This document shows positions 45,550-55,738 of a DNA stretch of 64,000 nt, piece by piece; the stretch's first letter is position 1; every line of letters starts with the position of its first letter. Both the position numbers and the translations under genes were made by a program. Source of the stretch: Sulfurimonas sp. SAG-AH-194-C21 (GTDB taxonomy: Bacteria; Campylobacterota; Campylobacteria; Campylobacterales; Sulfurimonadaceae); contig NZ_JAEMVC010000006.1 of the NCBI RefSeq assembly GCF_029215985.1, positions 31,961 through 95,960 on the forward strand, written 5' to 3'. A model generated the notes under the pieces. It saw only the letters and a list, made by a program, of their open reading frames with translations, had not been told where the DNA came from and did not search any database.

Positions 45550-46743
45550 TTAGACTCTTAGTTTATGTACTGTTTTAGCATTATTATCTAGTGAACGCTT
45601 ATAGTTCCATGTGATTAAATGCTTTAAAAGATAGCCTAAATACCCTGAGAATTTATACTTATCAAACAAAACAACTGCTGCATTTTTACTTCCTAAAGCA
45701 ACAAGCACACCCTCTGATCGGACATACTGTTTCTTCTGTTCTTTACCTTCTAAGGCTAGTTTGATATTTGCAGTTGCAATTTCTGCTGATTGTTCAGCTG
45801 CGTGAGCAGTTGATGGTATAGCATTACCCTCTTTATCTTTTAAGAATGCCACATCACCAATTGCATAAGTATTGTCATGTACTGGGAGTTGCATAGTATC
45901 TGTCACAACTACTTGCCCATTTTTACTAAGTTCACAACATTCTAGTTTTTTTATAAAATCACTTGTTGTAACGCCACCTGTAAAGATTAAGTAGTGACAC
46001 TCTAATGACTCGCCGTTATTTAAGTGAACTAAATGCTCGTCCACACTATCTATTCTTGTTTTTAGTAAAACATGTACACCAAGTTTTTGCAGTCTATCTA
46101 GAGACTTTTCTTGTAAGTAAGGGTTCATCCCTTTGAGTACAGACTCCCCAGCTGAGATAAGATAAATACGGAGTTTATACTTATCTATATGATTTGCATT
46201 GATATAACGGTTTGTTTTTGCAGCCATCTCAGCTGCTATTTCTACACCACTTAAACCAGCACCACCAATGACAATATTAAAATATCTGTCATTTAAGGCT
46301 AAGTTTCGGGACATTAAAGCATAAAGTTGTTTTGCAAACTCTTGTTTAAGGAAAAAGGCATTGTCTAAAGATTTTATACCGATACTGTTCTTTTTAAGAC
46401 CACTTATAGAGTTTGGAAAGTTTGTTTTACTACCAGATGCGATAATTAGGTAGTCATACGACAACTCACCTTTTTCACAAAGAATAGTATTATTATTAAA
46501 GTCAATCTCCATTACTTTTGATCGTATAAAGTTTGCATTAGCATTATACTCACAGATAGACTGTAAATCAACTGTCACATCCGTAATCCATGCAGTAGTC
46601 GCAATAAGTGAATAGACTTCAGTTTGTAGATAATGATAGGGTTGAATATCGATTAAAGTTATGTCTAAATTAGTAACACCTTTTAACTTCTGGATTGCTC
46701 TAACGCCAGCATACCCACCACCAATTACTAGTAATTTTTTCAT
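45550..46743 (-). CDS. NDH-2-like FAD/NAD(P) oxidoreductase
   Basis: A 397-residue pyridine-nucleotide-disulfide-type flavoprotein. FAD-binding VIGGGYAGVRAIQKL at the N-terminus, LIIASGSKTNFP, NAD-binding IVIGGAGLSGVEIAAEMA and the second FAD motif NTYAIGDVAFLKD are visible. The C-terminus has basic residues and hydrophobic helices (GYLGYLLKHLITW) for membrane association. A type II NADH:quinone reductase is the best guess. The operon partners are NAD-linked, which supports NADH reoxidation. Confidence 0.82.
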   Translation of the reverse strand: MKKLLVIGGGYAGVRAIQKLKGVTNLDITLIDIQPYHYLQTEVYSLIATTAWITDVTVDLQSICEYNANANFIRSKVMEIDFNNNTILCEKGELSYDYLIIASGSKTNFPNSISGLKKNSIGIKSLDNAFFLKQEFAKQLYALMSRNLALNDRYFNIVIGGAGLSGVEIAAEMAAKTNRYINANHIDKYKLRIYLISAGESVLKGMNPYLQEKSLDRLQKLGVHVLLKTRIDSVDEHLVHLNNGESLECHYLIFTGGVTTSDFIKKLECCELSKNGQVVVTDTMQLPVHDNTYAIGDVAFLKDKEGNAIPSTAHAAEQSAEIATANIKLALEGKEQKKQYVRSEGVLVALGSKNAAVVLFDKYKFSGYLGYLLKHLITWNYKRSLDNNAKTVHKLRV

Positions 46744-46746
46744 AAT

Positions 46747-48144
46747 TTACCTTTGTAAAGAATTTGATTTAAATACTATCAACTTCTCATTTGTCATCTC
46801 TTGCATTGAATGATGGATTCCACCCATACCAAGACCACTCTTTTTTGCCCCACCAAATGGCATCCAGTCAACCCTAAACGCCGTATGATCATTTACCATA
46901 ACGGCAGTGGCGTTTAACTCTTGTACTGCCTTAAACGCAGTGTCTATATTTTTAGTAAACACGGCAGCCTGAAATGACACTTCAAGAGAATTAGCTCGTT
47001 TAATCGCTTCATCGATATGCTCATAGGAGTAGATGCATACAACAGGACCAAAAATCTCTTTTTGAGAAACTAAAGTATCATCACTTGGATTTAAGATGAC
47101 AGTTGGAGCATAACAAGAGTCCGATATTTTCTCTCCTCCTGTTAAAATTTCAGCCCCTAACTCCTTAGCCTCTAACACCCATGATGCCACTCTATCTACC
47201 TCTTTGTTGTTTATAAGTGGTCCGACTTCCGTAGTCTCATCGAGTTGATTACCAACTTTTAGATTTTTTGCATACTCAGCTAATCTACTTGCAACTTCTT
47301 TTACAATAGAACTGTGAACATAAACTCTTTGCACAGATACACAAACCTGACCTGCATGATAAAACCCACCCTTACCAATAGAGGGTATAAGTTCATCTAT
47401 GTCCGCATCTGATTCAACGATAACAGGAGCCACACCACCATGTTCAAGTGCTACACGGGTACCTTGTGCCACTTTAGAGTTTAAGTACCAACCAACAGAA
47501 CCAGAACCTATAAAGGTTAAAAAACTTATTTTTGGAGATGTTGCGAGTAGTTCACCTGCTTCTCTATTACATACAACTGCTGTCGCCCACCCCTCAGGTA
47601 AACCAGCTTCTCTGAGTAATTCACAGAGTCTAAACGCGGAGAGTGGCGTTTGTGTAGCCGGTTTTATAACTACACTACAACCAACTGCGATAGCTGGAAT
47701 GACTTGATGAATAGCAAGGTTAAAAGGATGGTTAAACGCCGATATTGCAGCGACAACACCTATGGGTTCTTTAAATGTAAACGCCATACGGTTTGCACTG
47801 CTTTGTGTATGTCCCATGGCTACCTCTTTTCCCTCTAGTGCATTCAAAGCTTCAATAGTTATCTTCACACCATTAATACCACGCTCAACCTCAACAAGTG
47901 AATCATTCCATGGTTTTCCACCCTCACTTGCACAGAGTTTAGTTAACTCATGTTTTTGTAAGGAGAGTATAAGTACAAGTTTTTCTAATATTTCAACTCG
48001 TTTATATTTTGGAAGTGCTTTTTCTCTATTATAAAAAGTCTCATGTGCCCTGTTAATTATGCCTTTTACCTCATCCATATCGTAAAACGGGACATTCCCT
48101 ACAACACTATTATCAAATGGCGAATGTACATCTATCTTTTTCAT
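46747..48144 (-). CDS. NAD(P)-dependent aldehyde dehydrogenase
   Basis: A 465-residue ALDH. The active-site Cys is in FYHAGQVCVSVQRVYVH, the general-base Glu in LEHGGVAPVIVE, and the coenzyme motif FIGSGSVG is present. NPSDDTLVSQKEIFGPVVCIY completes the family. It resembles the lactaldehyde/phosphonoacetaldehyde/glyceraldehyde-3-phosphate group. It is between the acetolactate-synthase-like gene (nine bases) and the NDH-2-like gene (three bases). Confidence 0.9.
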   Translation of the reverse strand: MKKIDVHSPFDNSVVGNVPFYDMDEVKGIINRAHETFYNREKALPKYKRVEILEKLVLILSLQKHELTKLCASEGGKPWNDSLVEVERGINGVKITIEALNALEGKEVAMGHTQSSANRMAFTFKEPIGVVAAISAFNHPFNLAIHQVIPAIAVGCSVVIKPATQTPLSAFRLCELLREAGLPEGWATAVVCNREAGELLATSPKISFLTFIGSGSVGWYLNSKVAQGTRVALEHGGVAPVIVESDADIDELIPSIGKGGFYHAGQVCVSVQRVYVHSSIVKEVASRLAEYAKNLKVGNQLDETTEVGPLINNKEVDRVASWVLEAKELGAEILTGGEKISDSCYAPTVILNPSDDTLVSQKEIFGPVVCIYSYEHIDEAIKRANSLEVSFQAAVFTKNIDTAFKAVQELNATAVMVNDHTAFRVDWMPFGGAKKSGLGMGGIHHSMQEMTNEKLIVFKSNSLQR

Positions 48145-48153
48145 TTTAAATCC

Positions 48154-49803
48154 TTATATCATACAAGTCATATTTTTAAGTAGTTCATTTAAAATAGCAT
48201 GGTTGAGTGAATAATCCACCGCCAAATCTATCACATGAACACCTTTTGTGTTTACACATTCATTGAGTGTCTGTTTAAAGTCTTTATATGAAGTTGGTCT
48301 ATGACCTGTAGCTCCATAGGAGTTTGCATATGCAACAAAATCAGGGTTGCCTAAATTAAGTCCAAAGTCCTCAAATCCCATACCTGCTTGTTTCCAACGT
48401 ATCATGCCATAAGAGTTATCATTTAAAATGATTACTGTTAAGTCAAGTTTTAAACGCACTGCTGTTTCGAGTTCTTGTGAGTTCATCATAAAACCACCAT
48501 CACCCGCAATTGCAACTACTCTTTTTTTAGGGTTAATCATTTTTGCTGCCATTCCTGAGGGAAGTCCTGCTCCCATAGTTGCAAGTGCATTATCAAGTAA
48601 CATAGTGTTTGGTTTTGCACATTTATAATTTCTTGCGAACCATATTTTATATACACCGTTATCGAGCGTCACAATATCCTCATCATTAAGAGTATCTCTA
48701 ATTGTCTGCACAGCACTCTGAGGTAAAATTGGGAAACGTTCATCGTATGAATATTTTGTAAGATGAGAACGTATCTCTTTTATAGCTCTAATGTAATACT
48801 CAAAATCCCAATGTTCTTGTGGGGAAATGAGCTCTGTTAAAAGTGTAACACTCGAAGCGATATCTCCCACTACATCAAGTTGAGGAAAGTAAGTATCATC
48901 AACCTCAGAGGCAAAAAAGTTAATATGTATGACTTTTTGAGCATCAGGTAAATTTTCCATAAAAAATGGTGGTTTTTCAATTACATCATGCCCTATATTT
49001 ATAATCAAGTCGGCTCTTTGGATTGCACAATGAACATAGTCATTTGCTGAGAGTGCTGCACAACCAAGACACAGGGAGTGGTTTTCATCCACAACACCCT
49101 TTCCCATTTGTGTAGTAAAAAATGGTATTTTTGTATAATCTATAAAATCTATTAAAGCCTGTCCAATTCTTGTTCTATTTGCTCCTGCTCCAATTAGTAC
49201 AAGTGGTCGTGATGCATTTTGAATCATACTAACTGCATCACCTATCGTACTATTAGAGGCTATAGGATATTTCATATGTTTTACTGGATATATATTATCT
49301 TTTACCTCTTCACTCGCGATATCTTCTGGAAGTTCAATTAAAACAGCCCCTGGACGCTCAGTTGTAGCTATCTTAAAAGCATCTCTTACCATAGCCGGAA
49401 TATTATTTCCATTTGAGACTTGTTTGGCATACTTTGTAACTGGTCCAAACATCCTTACAATGTCTACAATTTGAAAACGCCCTTGTTTTGATTGTTTAAT
49501 CGGTTTTTGCCCTGTTATCATCATCGTCGGCATACCACCAAGTTGTGCATAAGCAGCAGATGTGGCAAAGTTTGTAGCACCGGGCCCAAGAGTTGATAAG
49601 CACACACCAACTTTTCCCGTAAGTCTTCCATAAGTTGCAGCCATAAAACCTGCCCCTTGTTCATGTCGCGTTAAAATAAGTTTTATACTAGATGTTCTCA
49701 TTGACTCTAAAAAATCCAAGTTCTCTTCCCCTGGAATTCCAAATATATATTCAACACCCTCATTCTCTAATGCTTTAATAAATAGGTCTGAAGCTTTCAT
49801 CAT
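48154..49803 (-). CDS. thiamine-diphosphate enzyme, acetolactate-synthase-like
   Basis: A 549-residue ThDP enzyme: catalytic Glu in LTRHEQGAGFMA, STLGPGATNFATSAAYAQLGG, and the ThDP/metal motif GDGGFMMNSQELETAVRLKL ending in NDNSYG. Annotated relatives are called acetolactate synthase large subunits. No regulatory small subunit (ilvH-like) follows and the branched-chain gene ilvD is 40 kb away. The aldehyde dehydrogenase neighbour suggests that the product, perhaps acetolactate or an aldehyde from 2-keto-acid decarboxylation, is used catabolically. Two ATGs in a row; the first is kept. Confidence 0.85.
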   Translation of the reverse strand: MMKASDLFIKALENEGVEYIFGIPGEENLDFLESMRTSSIKLILTRHEQGAGFMAATYGRLTGKVGVCLSTLGPGATNFATSAAYAQLGGMPTMMITGQKPIKQSKQGRFQIVDIVRMFGPVTKYAKQVSNGNNIPAMVRDAFKIATTERPGAVLIELPEDIASEEVKDNIYPVKHMKYPIASNSTIGDAVSMIQNASRPLVLIGAGANRTRIGQALIDFIDYTKIPFFTTQMGKGVVDENHSLCLGCAALSANDYVHCAIQRADLIINIGHDVIEKPPFFMENLPDAQKVIHINFFASEVDDTYFPQLDVVGDIASSVTLLTELISPQEHWDFEYYIRAIKEIRSHLTKYSYDERFPILPQSAVQTIRDTLNDEDIVTLDNGVYKIWFARNYKCAKPNTMLLDNALATMGAGLPSGMAAKMINPKKRVVAIAGDGGFMMNSQELETAVRLKLDLTVIILNDNSYGMIRWKQAGMGFEDFGLNLGNPDFVAYANSYGATGHRPTSYKDFKQTLNECVNTKGVHVIDLAVDYSLNHAILNELLKNMTCMI

Positions 49804-49914
49804 ATTTTCCTTTAAATTCTAGACAGATGTATTATAGCAACTTATATCCACATTGTATGTTTTATTTTATTCTTCTTTATTTTAGAGACAAGATAATTAG
49901 ATATAATTCCATAT

Positions 49915-51243
49915 ATGAATCAACTACTAGACTACTTAAGTGCTCACGAAATAGGTGATATGCACCCTACCGATATTGCCAAGATTTTAAAGAGTTTAAG
50001 TGATAAAGAATTTTCTGATGCTATTAAACTTGTACCAAAGAATCTAGTTGGAGATGTAGCACTTGCTCTTCCTGATAGATACTTTGATGATATTGTCGAA
50101 AACCTCAGTGTAGATGAACTCTCTCATGCGGTGAGTGAACTAGAGTCTGATGATCAAGCAGAGTTTATGCAAGAGCTTGAAGAGGTCGATAAAAATGTTG
50201 CAAGTCAAGTTTTTCTTAACCTCCATGAAAATGACCAAGAAGAGATACAAAAACTCAAAACTTATGATGAAGATGAAGCGGGTTCTCATATGCAACTCGA
50301 ACTCTTTACTGCATATAAAGATGAGATAGTACAAGATGTTATCAAACGCTTTGCACAACTTAGAAAAGAGAATGAAGTTGAAAATGTTCAAAATCTTTTT
50401 ATCACTGATGAGGACAAAAAACTCAAATATGCCGTAGGTTTAGATGACCTACTTATTTTTGACTTTAGTAAATCTGTTATACAAAATATTAATGCAAGTG
50501 AAGAGAATTTTGAGCCTATAAAAGCTGTTGATACCGATGCGATAAAAGAAGTTGTACATATTTTTGAAGAGTATGACCTTGGTGTTTTAGCCATAGTAAA
50601 TGCTTATGGTGTTTTACTCGGTCGTATCACTTCTGATGATATTTATGACATCATAAATGAGCATGCAACCGAGCAGATGTATAATCTTGCCGGAGTTAAT
50701 GACGAGGCTGAGGAAGATGAAGAGATACTTCCAGCTGGCCGTAAACGTGCGACTTGGCTCGCGTTTAACCTTTTTACAGCCATTATGGCTTCTCTTGTTA
50801 TTGGGCTGTTTGCTGAGACACTACAAAGCATGGTAGCACTCGCAGTTCTAATGCCAATAGTCGCTTCTATGGGTGGTAATGCAGGAACACAGAGTTTGAC
50901 TGTTGTTGTGCGCCAACTAGCCCTTGGAGATATCTCAAAAGGGGATGCTCTTCGTATTATAAAAAAAGAGGTTATCATCGCCCTTGTAAATGGTCTCATA
51001 TTCGCTATAATAATAGGAATTATCGCAGCGTTATGGTTTGATACTACTATGCTTGGTTTTGTAATTGCATTAAGTATGCTTATAAACCTCCTCTTTGCAG
51101 GGCTTTTTGGGGCAAGTATACCTCTACTTTTAAAAAGAATGGATGTTGATCCGGCTATTGGAAGTACTGTTATTTTAACAACTATCACAGATGTAGTAGG
51201 CTTTTTTAGCTTTTTAGCACTTGCTACATATATATTACTATAA
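49915..51243 (+). CDS. mgtE: magnesium transporter MgtE
   Basis: A 442-residue MgtE: an acidic N-terminal superhelical domain (1-125), CBS pair (about 127-250), a connecting helix and five TM helices (about 280-440) with PIVASMGGNAGTQSLTVVVRQ around the pore. It is a Mg2+ channel closed by Mg2+ bound between the cytosolic domains. The N domain has dense Asp/Glu as in the family. No riboswitch-like leader is evident in the 111 bases upstream. Confidence 0.95.
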   Translation: MNQLLDYLSAHEIGDMHPTDIAKILKSLSDKEFSDAIKLVPKNLVGDVALALPDRYFDDIVENLSVDELSHAVSELESDDQAEFMQELEEVDKNVASQVFLNLHENDQEEIQKLKTYDEDEAGSHMQLELFTAYKDEIVQDVIKRFAQLRKENEVENVQNLFITDEDKKLKYAVGLDDLLIFDFSKSVIQNINASEENFEPIKAVDTDAIKEVVHIFEEYDLGVLAIVNAYGVLLGRITSDDIYDIINEHATEQMYNLAGVNDEAEEDEEILPAGRKRATWLAFNLFTAIMASLVIGLFAETLQSMVALAVLMPIVASMGGNAGTQSLTVVVRQLALGDISKGDALRIIKKEVIIALVNGLIFAIIIGIIAALWFDTTMLGFVIALSMLINLLFAGLFGASIPLLLKRMDVDPAIGSTVILTTITDVVGFFSFLALATYILL

Positions 51244-51257
51244 GGAATTTGTAAAAT

Positions 51258-52301
51258 TTGGATCTATTAATACTATTTTTTATCCTCTCTGTTGGGGTTT
51301 CATTTATCTGCTCTGTCTTAGAGTCAGTACTACTCTCTATAAATATGTCATATGTAGCCGTTTTAGAAAAAGAGAGCCCAACTGCTGGAAAACTTCTTCG
51401 TATACAAAAAGAAAATATTAATAAGTCTATCGCCGGAATTCTTATTTTAAATACCATCGCTAACACTTTAGGTGCTGCTGCAGTGGGTGCACAAGCTGCA
51501 ATTATTTGGGGAAATGATGCTGTAGTTATCGTATCTATTGTTTTAACTTTTGCCATTCTTTTTTTAAGTGAGATTATCCCTAAAACTATCGGAGCACTCT
51601 ACTGGAAAAGTTTAGCACCTATGGCATCACAATTTATCCGTATCTTTATTTGGATTACCTATCCTATCATTCTTATGACTCTTTTTGTAACAAATAAAAT
51701 CGGAAAAGATATAGATGATGCAAACTCTCTTACAAAAGAAGAACTACTAGAATCTATGCTACAAAGTGAAGATGATGGCGTTATAGATGAAAAAGAGTCT
51801 GATGTCATTGAAAACATTTTAAACCTTGACAACATTAAAGTGAGTGAAGTTTTAACACCACGTTCTGTTGTTTTTGCACTTGATGAGAAGATGACGATAA
51901 AAGAGGTAATAGCAACACAAGAAGCTATCTTTAAATTTTCTCGTATTCCTGTTTATAAGGATAGTATTGAGAATGTTACAGGTTTAGTGCTCACAAAAAG
52001 AATCTTCAAACAAGCACTTAGTGATGATAGTGTAACACTTGAGTCCATCAAAAAAGAGATGTTTTCTATAAATGAAAATATTCCTGTAAGTAAAGCACTG
52101 GATATGTTTATAGCAAAAAAAGACCATATGTTTTTAGTTATGGACAATTATGATCAAACTGATGGAATTATTACCTTAGAAGATTGTGTTGAAACTATTT
52201 TAGGTGTTGAGATAATGGATGAGAGTGATACCACCGAAGATATGCGCGAATTAGCTAAACGAAAAATGAAATTAAAACGTAAAGCTAAAGAAAGCGACTA
52301 A
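51258..52301 (+). CDS. CNNM/CorC-type transporter (hemolysin family)
   Basis: A 347-residue protein with DUF21/CNNM transmembrane domain (about 1-160: SVLESVLLSINMSYVAVLEKE, GAAAVGAQAA, FLSEIIPKTIGALYWK) and two CBS domains (about 195-320). The family moves Mg2+ or other divalent ions, which fits the adjacent mgtE, 14 bases upstream. The start is TTG behind AAGGAA. The C-terminal CorC_HlyC domain of longer relatives is missing; a Lys/Arg-rich tail is there instead. Confidence 0.88.
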   Translation: MDLLILFFILSVGVSFICSVLESVLLSINMSYVAVLEKESPTAGKLLRIQKENINKSIAGILILNTIANTLGAAAVGAQAAIIWGNDAVVIVSIVLTFAILFLSEIIPKTIGALYWKSLAPMASQFIRIFIWITYPIILMTLFVTNKIGKDIDDANSLTKEELLESMLQSEDDGVIDEKESDVIENILNLDNIKVSEVLTPRSVVFALDEKMTIKEVIATQEAIFKFSRIPVYKDSIENVTGLVLTKRIFKQALSDDSVTLESIKKEMFSINENIPVSKALDMFIAKKDHMFLVMDNYDQTDGIITLEDCVETILGVEIMDESDTTEDMRELAKRKMKLKRKAKESD

Positions 52302-52408
52302 TCTTCAATGATAGAATAAGGAGAGAAAAAGATTGGTGTAATTCCTTTTCATATCAGCAGTATAAGATACAAATGTAAATAAATTGTGAATATAAGTGAT
52401 ACCTAAAC

Positions 52409-53590
52409 TTACATTCCTGGAATTCTAGGAATTTTCCCTAGTTTAGAATTCTTACAGTAAATACCCCAACCGCGTTTCAACCAGTGCCCTATAATAGGCA
52501 TAGGCAGCATAAATGAGCGTTTTGCATCACGATAAATAAACGATGCGCCATTACCGCTATCCATAACACAGATAATATTTATATGTTTAGAATAACCTTT
52601 AAAATCATCTCTATTATTTTCTCGTGCATGGATATTATAGGCTGTATTTTTAGCCATAAGCTCCGCCATATGACCCTGTTTTGCTCTCCAGTCTTGACCC
52701 TCTAACGCTGCCGCATCACCGATAGCATAAATGTTTGTAAGCGAGCCATCCTCATTTAATACATTTGAGTAATCATCCGTTTTTATAAATCCAGCCGCAT
52801 TTTGAGGAAGGTCAGAGTTTATAATTAGTTCATGTCCATGACCTGCTGGAATAAACATAGTAAAATCAGATTTTAGTAAAGTCTCATCTTCAAAGTGTAC
52901 ACCCTCTTTAGTGAAACCAGTTATCTTTTTACCAACATGTTTTTTGATGTTTAGTTTATCAAAAAATGTATCCATCATCTCTAAAGCTTTAGGGCCCATC
53001 CTCTGTCCTGGTTTAGGCATAGGTGCAAAAAATGTAAGTTCAAAATTATCTCGAACACCTTTTTTCTTAAGCATATTATGTACATTAAAAAGTAACTCAA
53101 ACGCTGGACCACCACGAACAGCAGAACTGTCTTTAGGATTTCCACCAAAACCCATTGCAATTTTACCACTCCCTTTTTGCACTAAAGCATCAAGAGTATC
53201 GCGCATTTTAAGTGAGTCTTCTGGTTTACCACAGATAGAGAGTGTGTTTTCTATACCCTTATGTTTCATCTTCGCAGCACCAATACCTATGATAAGATAA
53301 TCATAATCATCGATAGTTCCAGAAGAAGAGAGTGTAACTGTGTTGTTTTTTTGAGAGATCTGTGTAACACTGTCTATGATTAAGTTAAAATGATGTACCT
53401 CTTTAAGTTTGTGCAGGTCAACACATACATCATCAAACTCACTTCCATGTGTAGGTATCCAGATGGAGGTAGGATAGATATAAAAGTAATCGCGCTCACT
53501 TACTAAAGTCACATCATAGTTTAATTTTTTGAGATGAATTGCAGCATCTAAACCAGCAAATCCACCACCAAGTATCAGTATTTTTTTCAT
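52409..53590 (-). CDS. sulfide:quinone oxidoreductase-like flavoprotein
   Basis: A 393-residue flavoprotein with the FAD motif ILGGGFAGLDAAIHLK, YLIIGIGA, the second FAD motif NIYAIGDAAALEG and QGHMAELMAKNTAYNI. Cysteines C120 (LSICGKPED) and C341 (INIICVMDSGNGASFIY) fit the redox pair of SQR, and the CVMDSGNGA region is typical for that branch. It would pass electrons from sulfide to quinone at the membrane. Which SQR type it belongs to needs a tree. Confidence 0.82.
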   Translation of the reverse strand: MKKILILGGGFAGLDAAIHLKKLNYDVTLVSERDYFYIYPTSIWIPTHGSEFDDVCVDLHKLKEVHHFNLIIDSVTQISQKNNTVTLSSSGTIDDYDYLIIGIGAAKMKHKGIENTLSICGKPEDSLKMRDTLDALVQKGSGKIAMGFGGNPKDSSAVRGGPAFELLFNVHNMLKKKGVRDNFELTFFAPMPKPGQRMGPKALEMMDTFFDKLNIKKHVGKKITGFTKEGVHFEDETLLKSDFTMFIPAGHGHELIINSDLPQNAAGFIKTDDYSNVLNEDGSLTNIYAIGDAAALEGQDWRAKQGHMAELMAKNTAYNIHARENNRDDFKGYSKHINIICVMDSGNGASFIYRDAKRSFMLPMPIIGHWLKRGWGIYCKNSKLGKIPRIPGM

Positions 53591-53644
53591 TTGTACTCCA
53601 TTGTGAAAGATTATATTTTAATAATAATAAATATCAGATTAAAA

Positions 53645-54517
53645 CTATTTTTTATTGAGGTAATAAACAGCTAACATACTCACACAACCACCCAAAATAA
53701 TATGAGTCTCTATAGGCTCATCTAACACAATCCAAGCACTCAGCAGAGCGAATATAGGAACAAGAAACATAAAAGAGCTTGTAGTCTGACTCCCTAACTT
53801 TGATGATGCCATATAAAAGATAGTTGTGGCTATAGTTTGCCCAAAAACTGCTAGATAAATAAGAGAAATCCAAAACGATAAACCCTCATCAAAAACACTT
53901 AATAAGTCCGCATTAAAGGCATAAACAAAAGAACTCATAGTAGCGATAAGGGAGATGAAAAAACTGTAATGAATAGGATGAATATGTTTAGCTGAGTGTT
54001 GCGAGAGTAGTGTCACTCCCGCCCACACTAGAGCACAAAGTAAAAAGTAAATGTTTGAGCTATCTAAAAAAGCTGAGATATTTTCAAGTTCTAGTAGAAT
54101 AAAACCGCCTAAAAGACCTAGAAAAAGTGCTATCAACTGTACTTTTGTTAAGTGCTTTTTATACAAAAGTGCAAAGAGTATAAAAGTTAAAATAGGACTA
54201 AAAGTAGTAATGATTACACTACCAGAACCTGCAAGACCGCTAGAAATACCGATAAAAGCAAAGACCATAAACAATATGTTTAAAACAGAACTCGTGCCTA
54301 TATATACAAGTGCACCCTTATTTAAAGTGATAGGTTTGTTAAAAAAGTAAAGAATAGGAATAAACGAGAGACTCATAAGGAAGAAACGCCAAAAAACTAT
54401 GACTTCTATAGTTTGAGTATAAGTAAGAATTTTGAGTGCTGTCCACCCTCCACCCCATAGTAACATGGCGAGGAGGAGTAAGTATTTGTAGGTTCTAGTT
54501 TCGTTTTTCATATACAT
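53645..54517 (-). CDS. EamA/DMT-family transporter
   Basis: A 290-residue membrane protein of ten predicted helices in two EamA repeats (LLWGGGWTALKILTY, then YLAVFGQTIATTIFYMAS and FMFLVPIFALLSAWIVLDEP). Cargo is unknown; drug/metabolite exporters of amino acids or nucleosides are typical. Its start lies inside the end of the upstream symporter gene (23-base overlap); a second Met six bases later may be the true start. Confidence 0.88.
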   Translation of the reverse strand: MYMKNETRTYKYLLLLAMLLWGGGWTALKILTYTQTIEVIVFWRFFLMSLSFIPILYFFNKPITLNKGALVYIGTSSVLNILFMVFAFIGISSGLAGSGSVIITTFSPILTFILFALLYKKHLTKVQLIALFLGLLGGFILLELENISAFLDSSNIYFLLCALVWAGVTLLSQHSAKHIHPIHYSFFISLIATMSSFVYAFNADLLSVFDEGLSFWISLIYLAVFGQTIATTIFYMASSKLGSQTTSSFMFLVPIFALLSAWIVLDEPIETHIILGGCVSMLAVYYLNKK

Positions 54518-55706
54518 CTATGATTTTTGTAACTACTAAGTCTGAAGTTACATTAAGCGATGTGCGGCACATATCTAAGATTCTATCTACCGCTACAACA
54601 ACTGCTATGTACTCAACCGGGAGACCTAGTTGGTTTAAGATAACTACCATCATTACAAGTGAAGCACTTGGAAGTGCAGCTACACCTATGCTTAAAGAAA
54701 CAACAGTTATACCTAAAAGGACTTGATCACCAAAACTTAGAACTGTTCCTGCAAGGTTAGCTATGTATAAAACTGCAACTGTGAGATATGCAGCTGTTCC
54801 GTCCATAGAAACTGTCGCACCAAGTGGTAGAACAAAAGAAGCAGTCTTTTTATCAACACCACCAATCTCTTCAACGATTCGCATACTTACCGGAAGTGTA
54901 GCGGCTGAAGAAGCAGTTGAAAATGCCATGATAGAGGCTTCTCTTACTGAGAGTAGATACTCATAAGGATTTATTTTTGCAAAAAACTTAAGCACTATAG
55001 GAAGGGTAACAACTCCATGAAAGATTATAACTCCAACAACAACTAAGATGTACTTATACAGACCTAAAATAACATCTATACCTTGCTCAGCTATAACATA
55101 AGAGATAAGAGAAAAAACACCGATAGGAGTAAGTTTTATAATCCATTCTGAAACTATAAGCATCGCTTCACTCACAGAGTTAAAAAAACTTGAGAGTGGT
55201 TCTTGTTGAGTTGGTTTAAGATGTAAAGAGGCAACTCCAAACATTACTGCAAAAACAATTATCTGCATCATAGAACCACTGCTGAGAGAATGAAATACAT
55301 TTGTCGGGATAAAACTAAGTAACATTGTCTCTAAGGAGAAAGGAGCAACACTATGAGCTTTTGCGAACTCTAACCCCTCACTACTTATATGCTCCCCAAT
55401 ATGAAAAATATTCATAGCGATAATTGCCACGATAACTGCAAGTGCAGTTGTAAGCATATACAGTCCAATAGTACGAATACCGAGGCGTTTGAGATGCTCA
55501 ACAGAACCTAAACCAAGTATGGCTACAAAGATACTAGAGAAAACTAAAGGCACAACTATCATTTTTAGAAAGTAGATAAACGCAGTACCTATCATCTTTT
55601 GTTCTAGTGCGAGTTCTGGGAGTAGTAGTCCAAAGAGTACACCGAGGATTATTCCTGCGATGACGAGAGTATTAGTTGTAGTATATTTTTGTATATTTTT
55701 TATCAA
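54495..55706 (-). CDS. dicarboxylate/amino acid:cation symporter (DAACS family)
   Basis: A 403-residue sodium- or proton-coupled transporter of the GltP/DctA fold: FIYFLKMIVVPLVFSSIFVA, AFSTASSAATLPVSMRIVEE, FVLPLGATVSMDGTA and ILDMCRTSLNVTSD. These carry the Ser-rich hairpin and the Asp/Arg substrate site. The Arg in MCRTSLNV points to acidic substrates such as glutamate, aspartate or succinate. Confidence 0.92.
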   Translation of the reverse strand: MIKNIQKYTTTNTLVIAGIILGVLFGLLLPELALEQKMIGTAFIYFLKMIVVPLVFSSIFVAILGLGSVEHLKRLGIRTIGLYMLTTALAVIVAIIAMNIFHIGEHISSEGLEFAKAHSVAPFSLETMLLSFIPTNVFHSLSSGSMMQIIVFAVMFGVASLHLKPTQQEPLSSFFNSVSEAMLIVSEWIIKLTPIGVFSLISYVIAEQGIDVILGLYKYILVVVGVIIFHGVVTLPIVLKFFAKINPYEYLLSVREASIMAFSTASSAATLPVSMRIVEEIGGVDKKTASFVLPLGATVSMDGTAAYLTVAVLYIANLAGTVLSFGDQVLLGITVVSLSIGVAALPSASLVMMVVILNQLGLPVEYIAVVVAVDRILDMCRTSLNVTSDLVVTKIIDVYEKRN

Positions 55707-55738
55707 ATTTATCCCTTTAAAGACATTATTTTAGCATA

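Noticed and set aside
49804..49914. Possible Mg2+ riboswitch ahead of mgtE
   Set aside because: The 111-base gap is too short and shows no M-box-like conserved helices; only a plausible -10 (TATAAT at 49902) is seen.
52302..52408. Gap between the CNNM-type gene and the SQR-like gene searched for small RNA or terminator
   Set aside because: No strong hairpin, promoter or frame was found.
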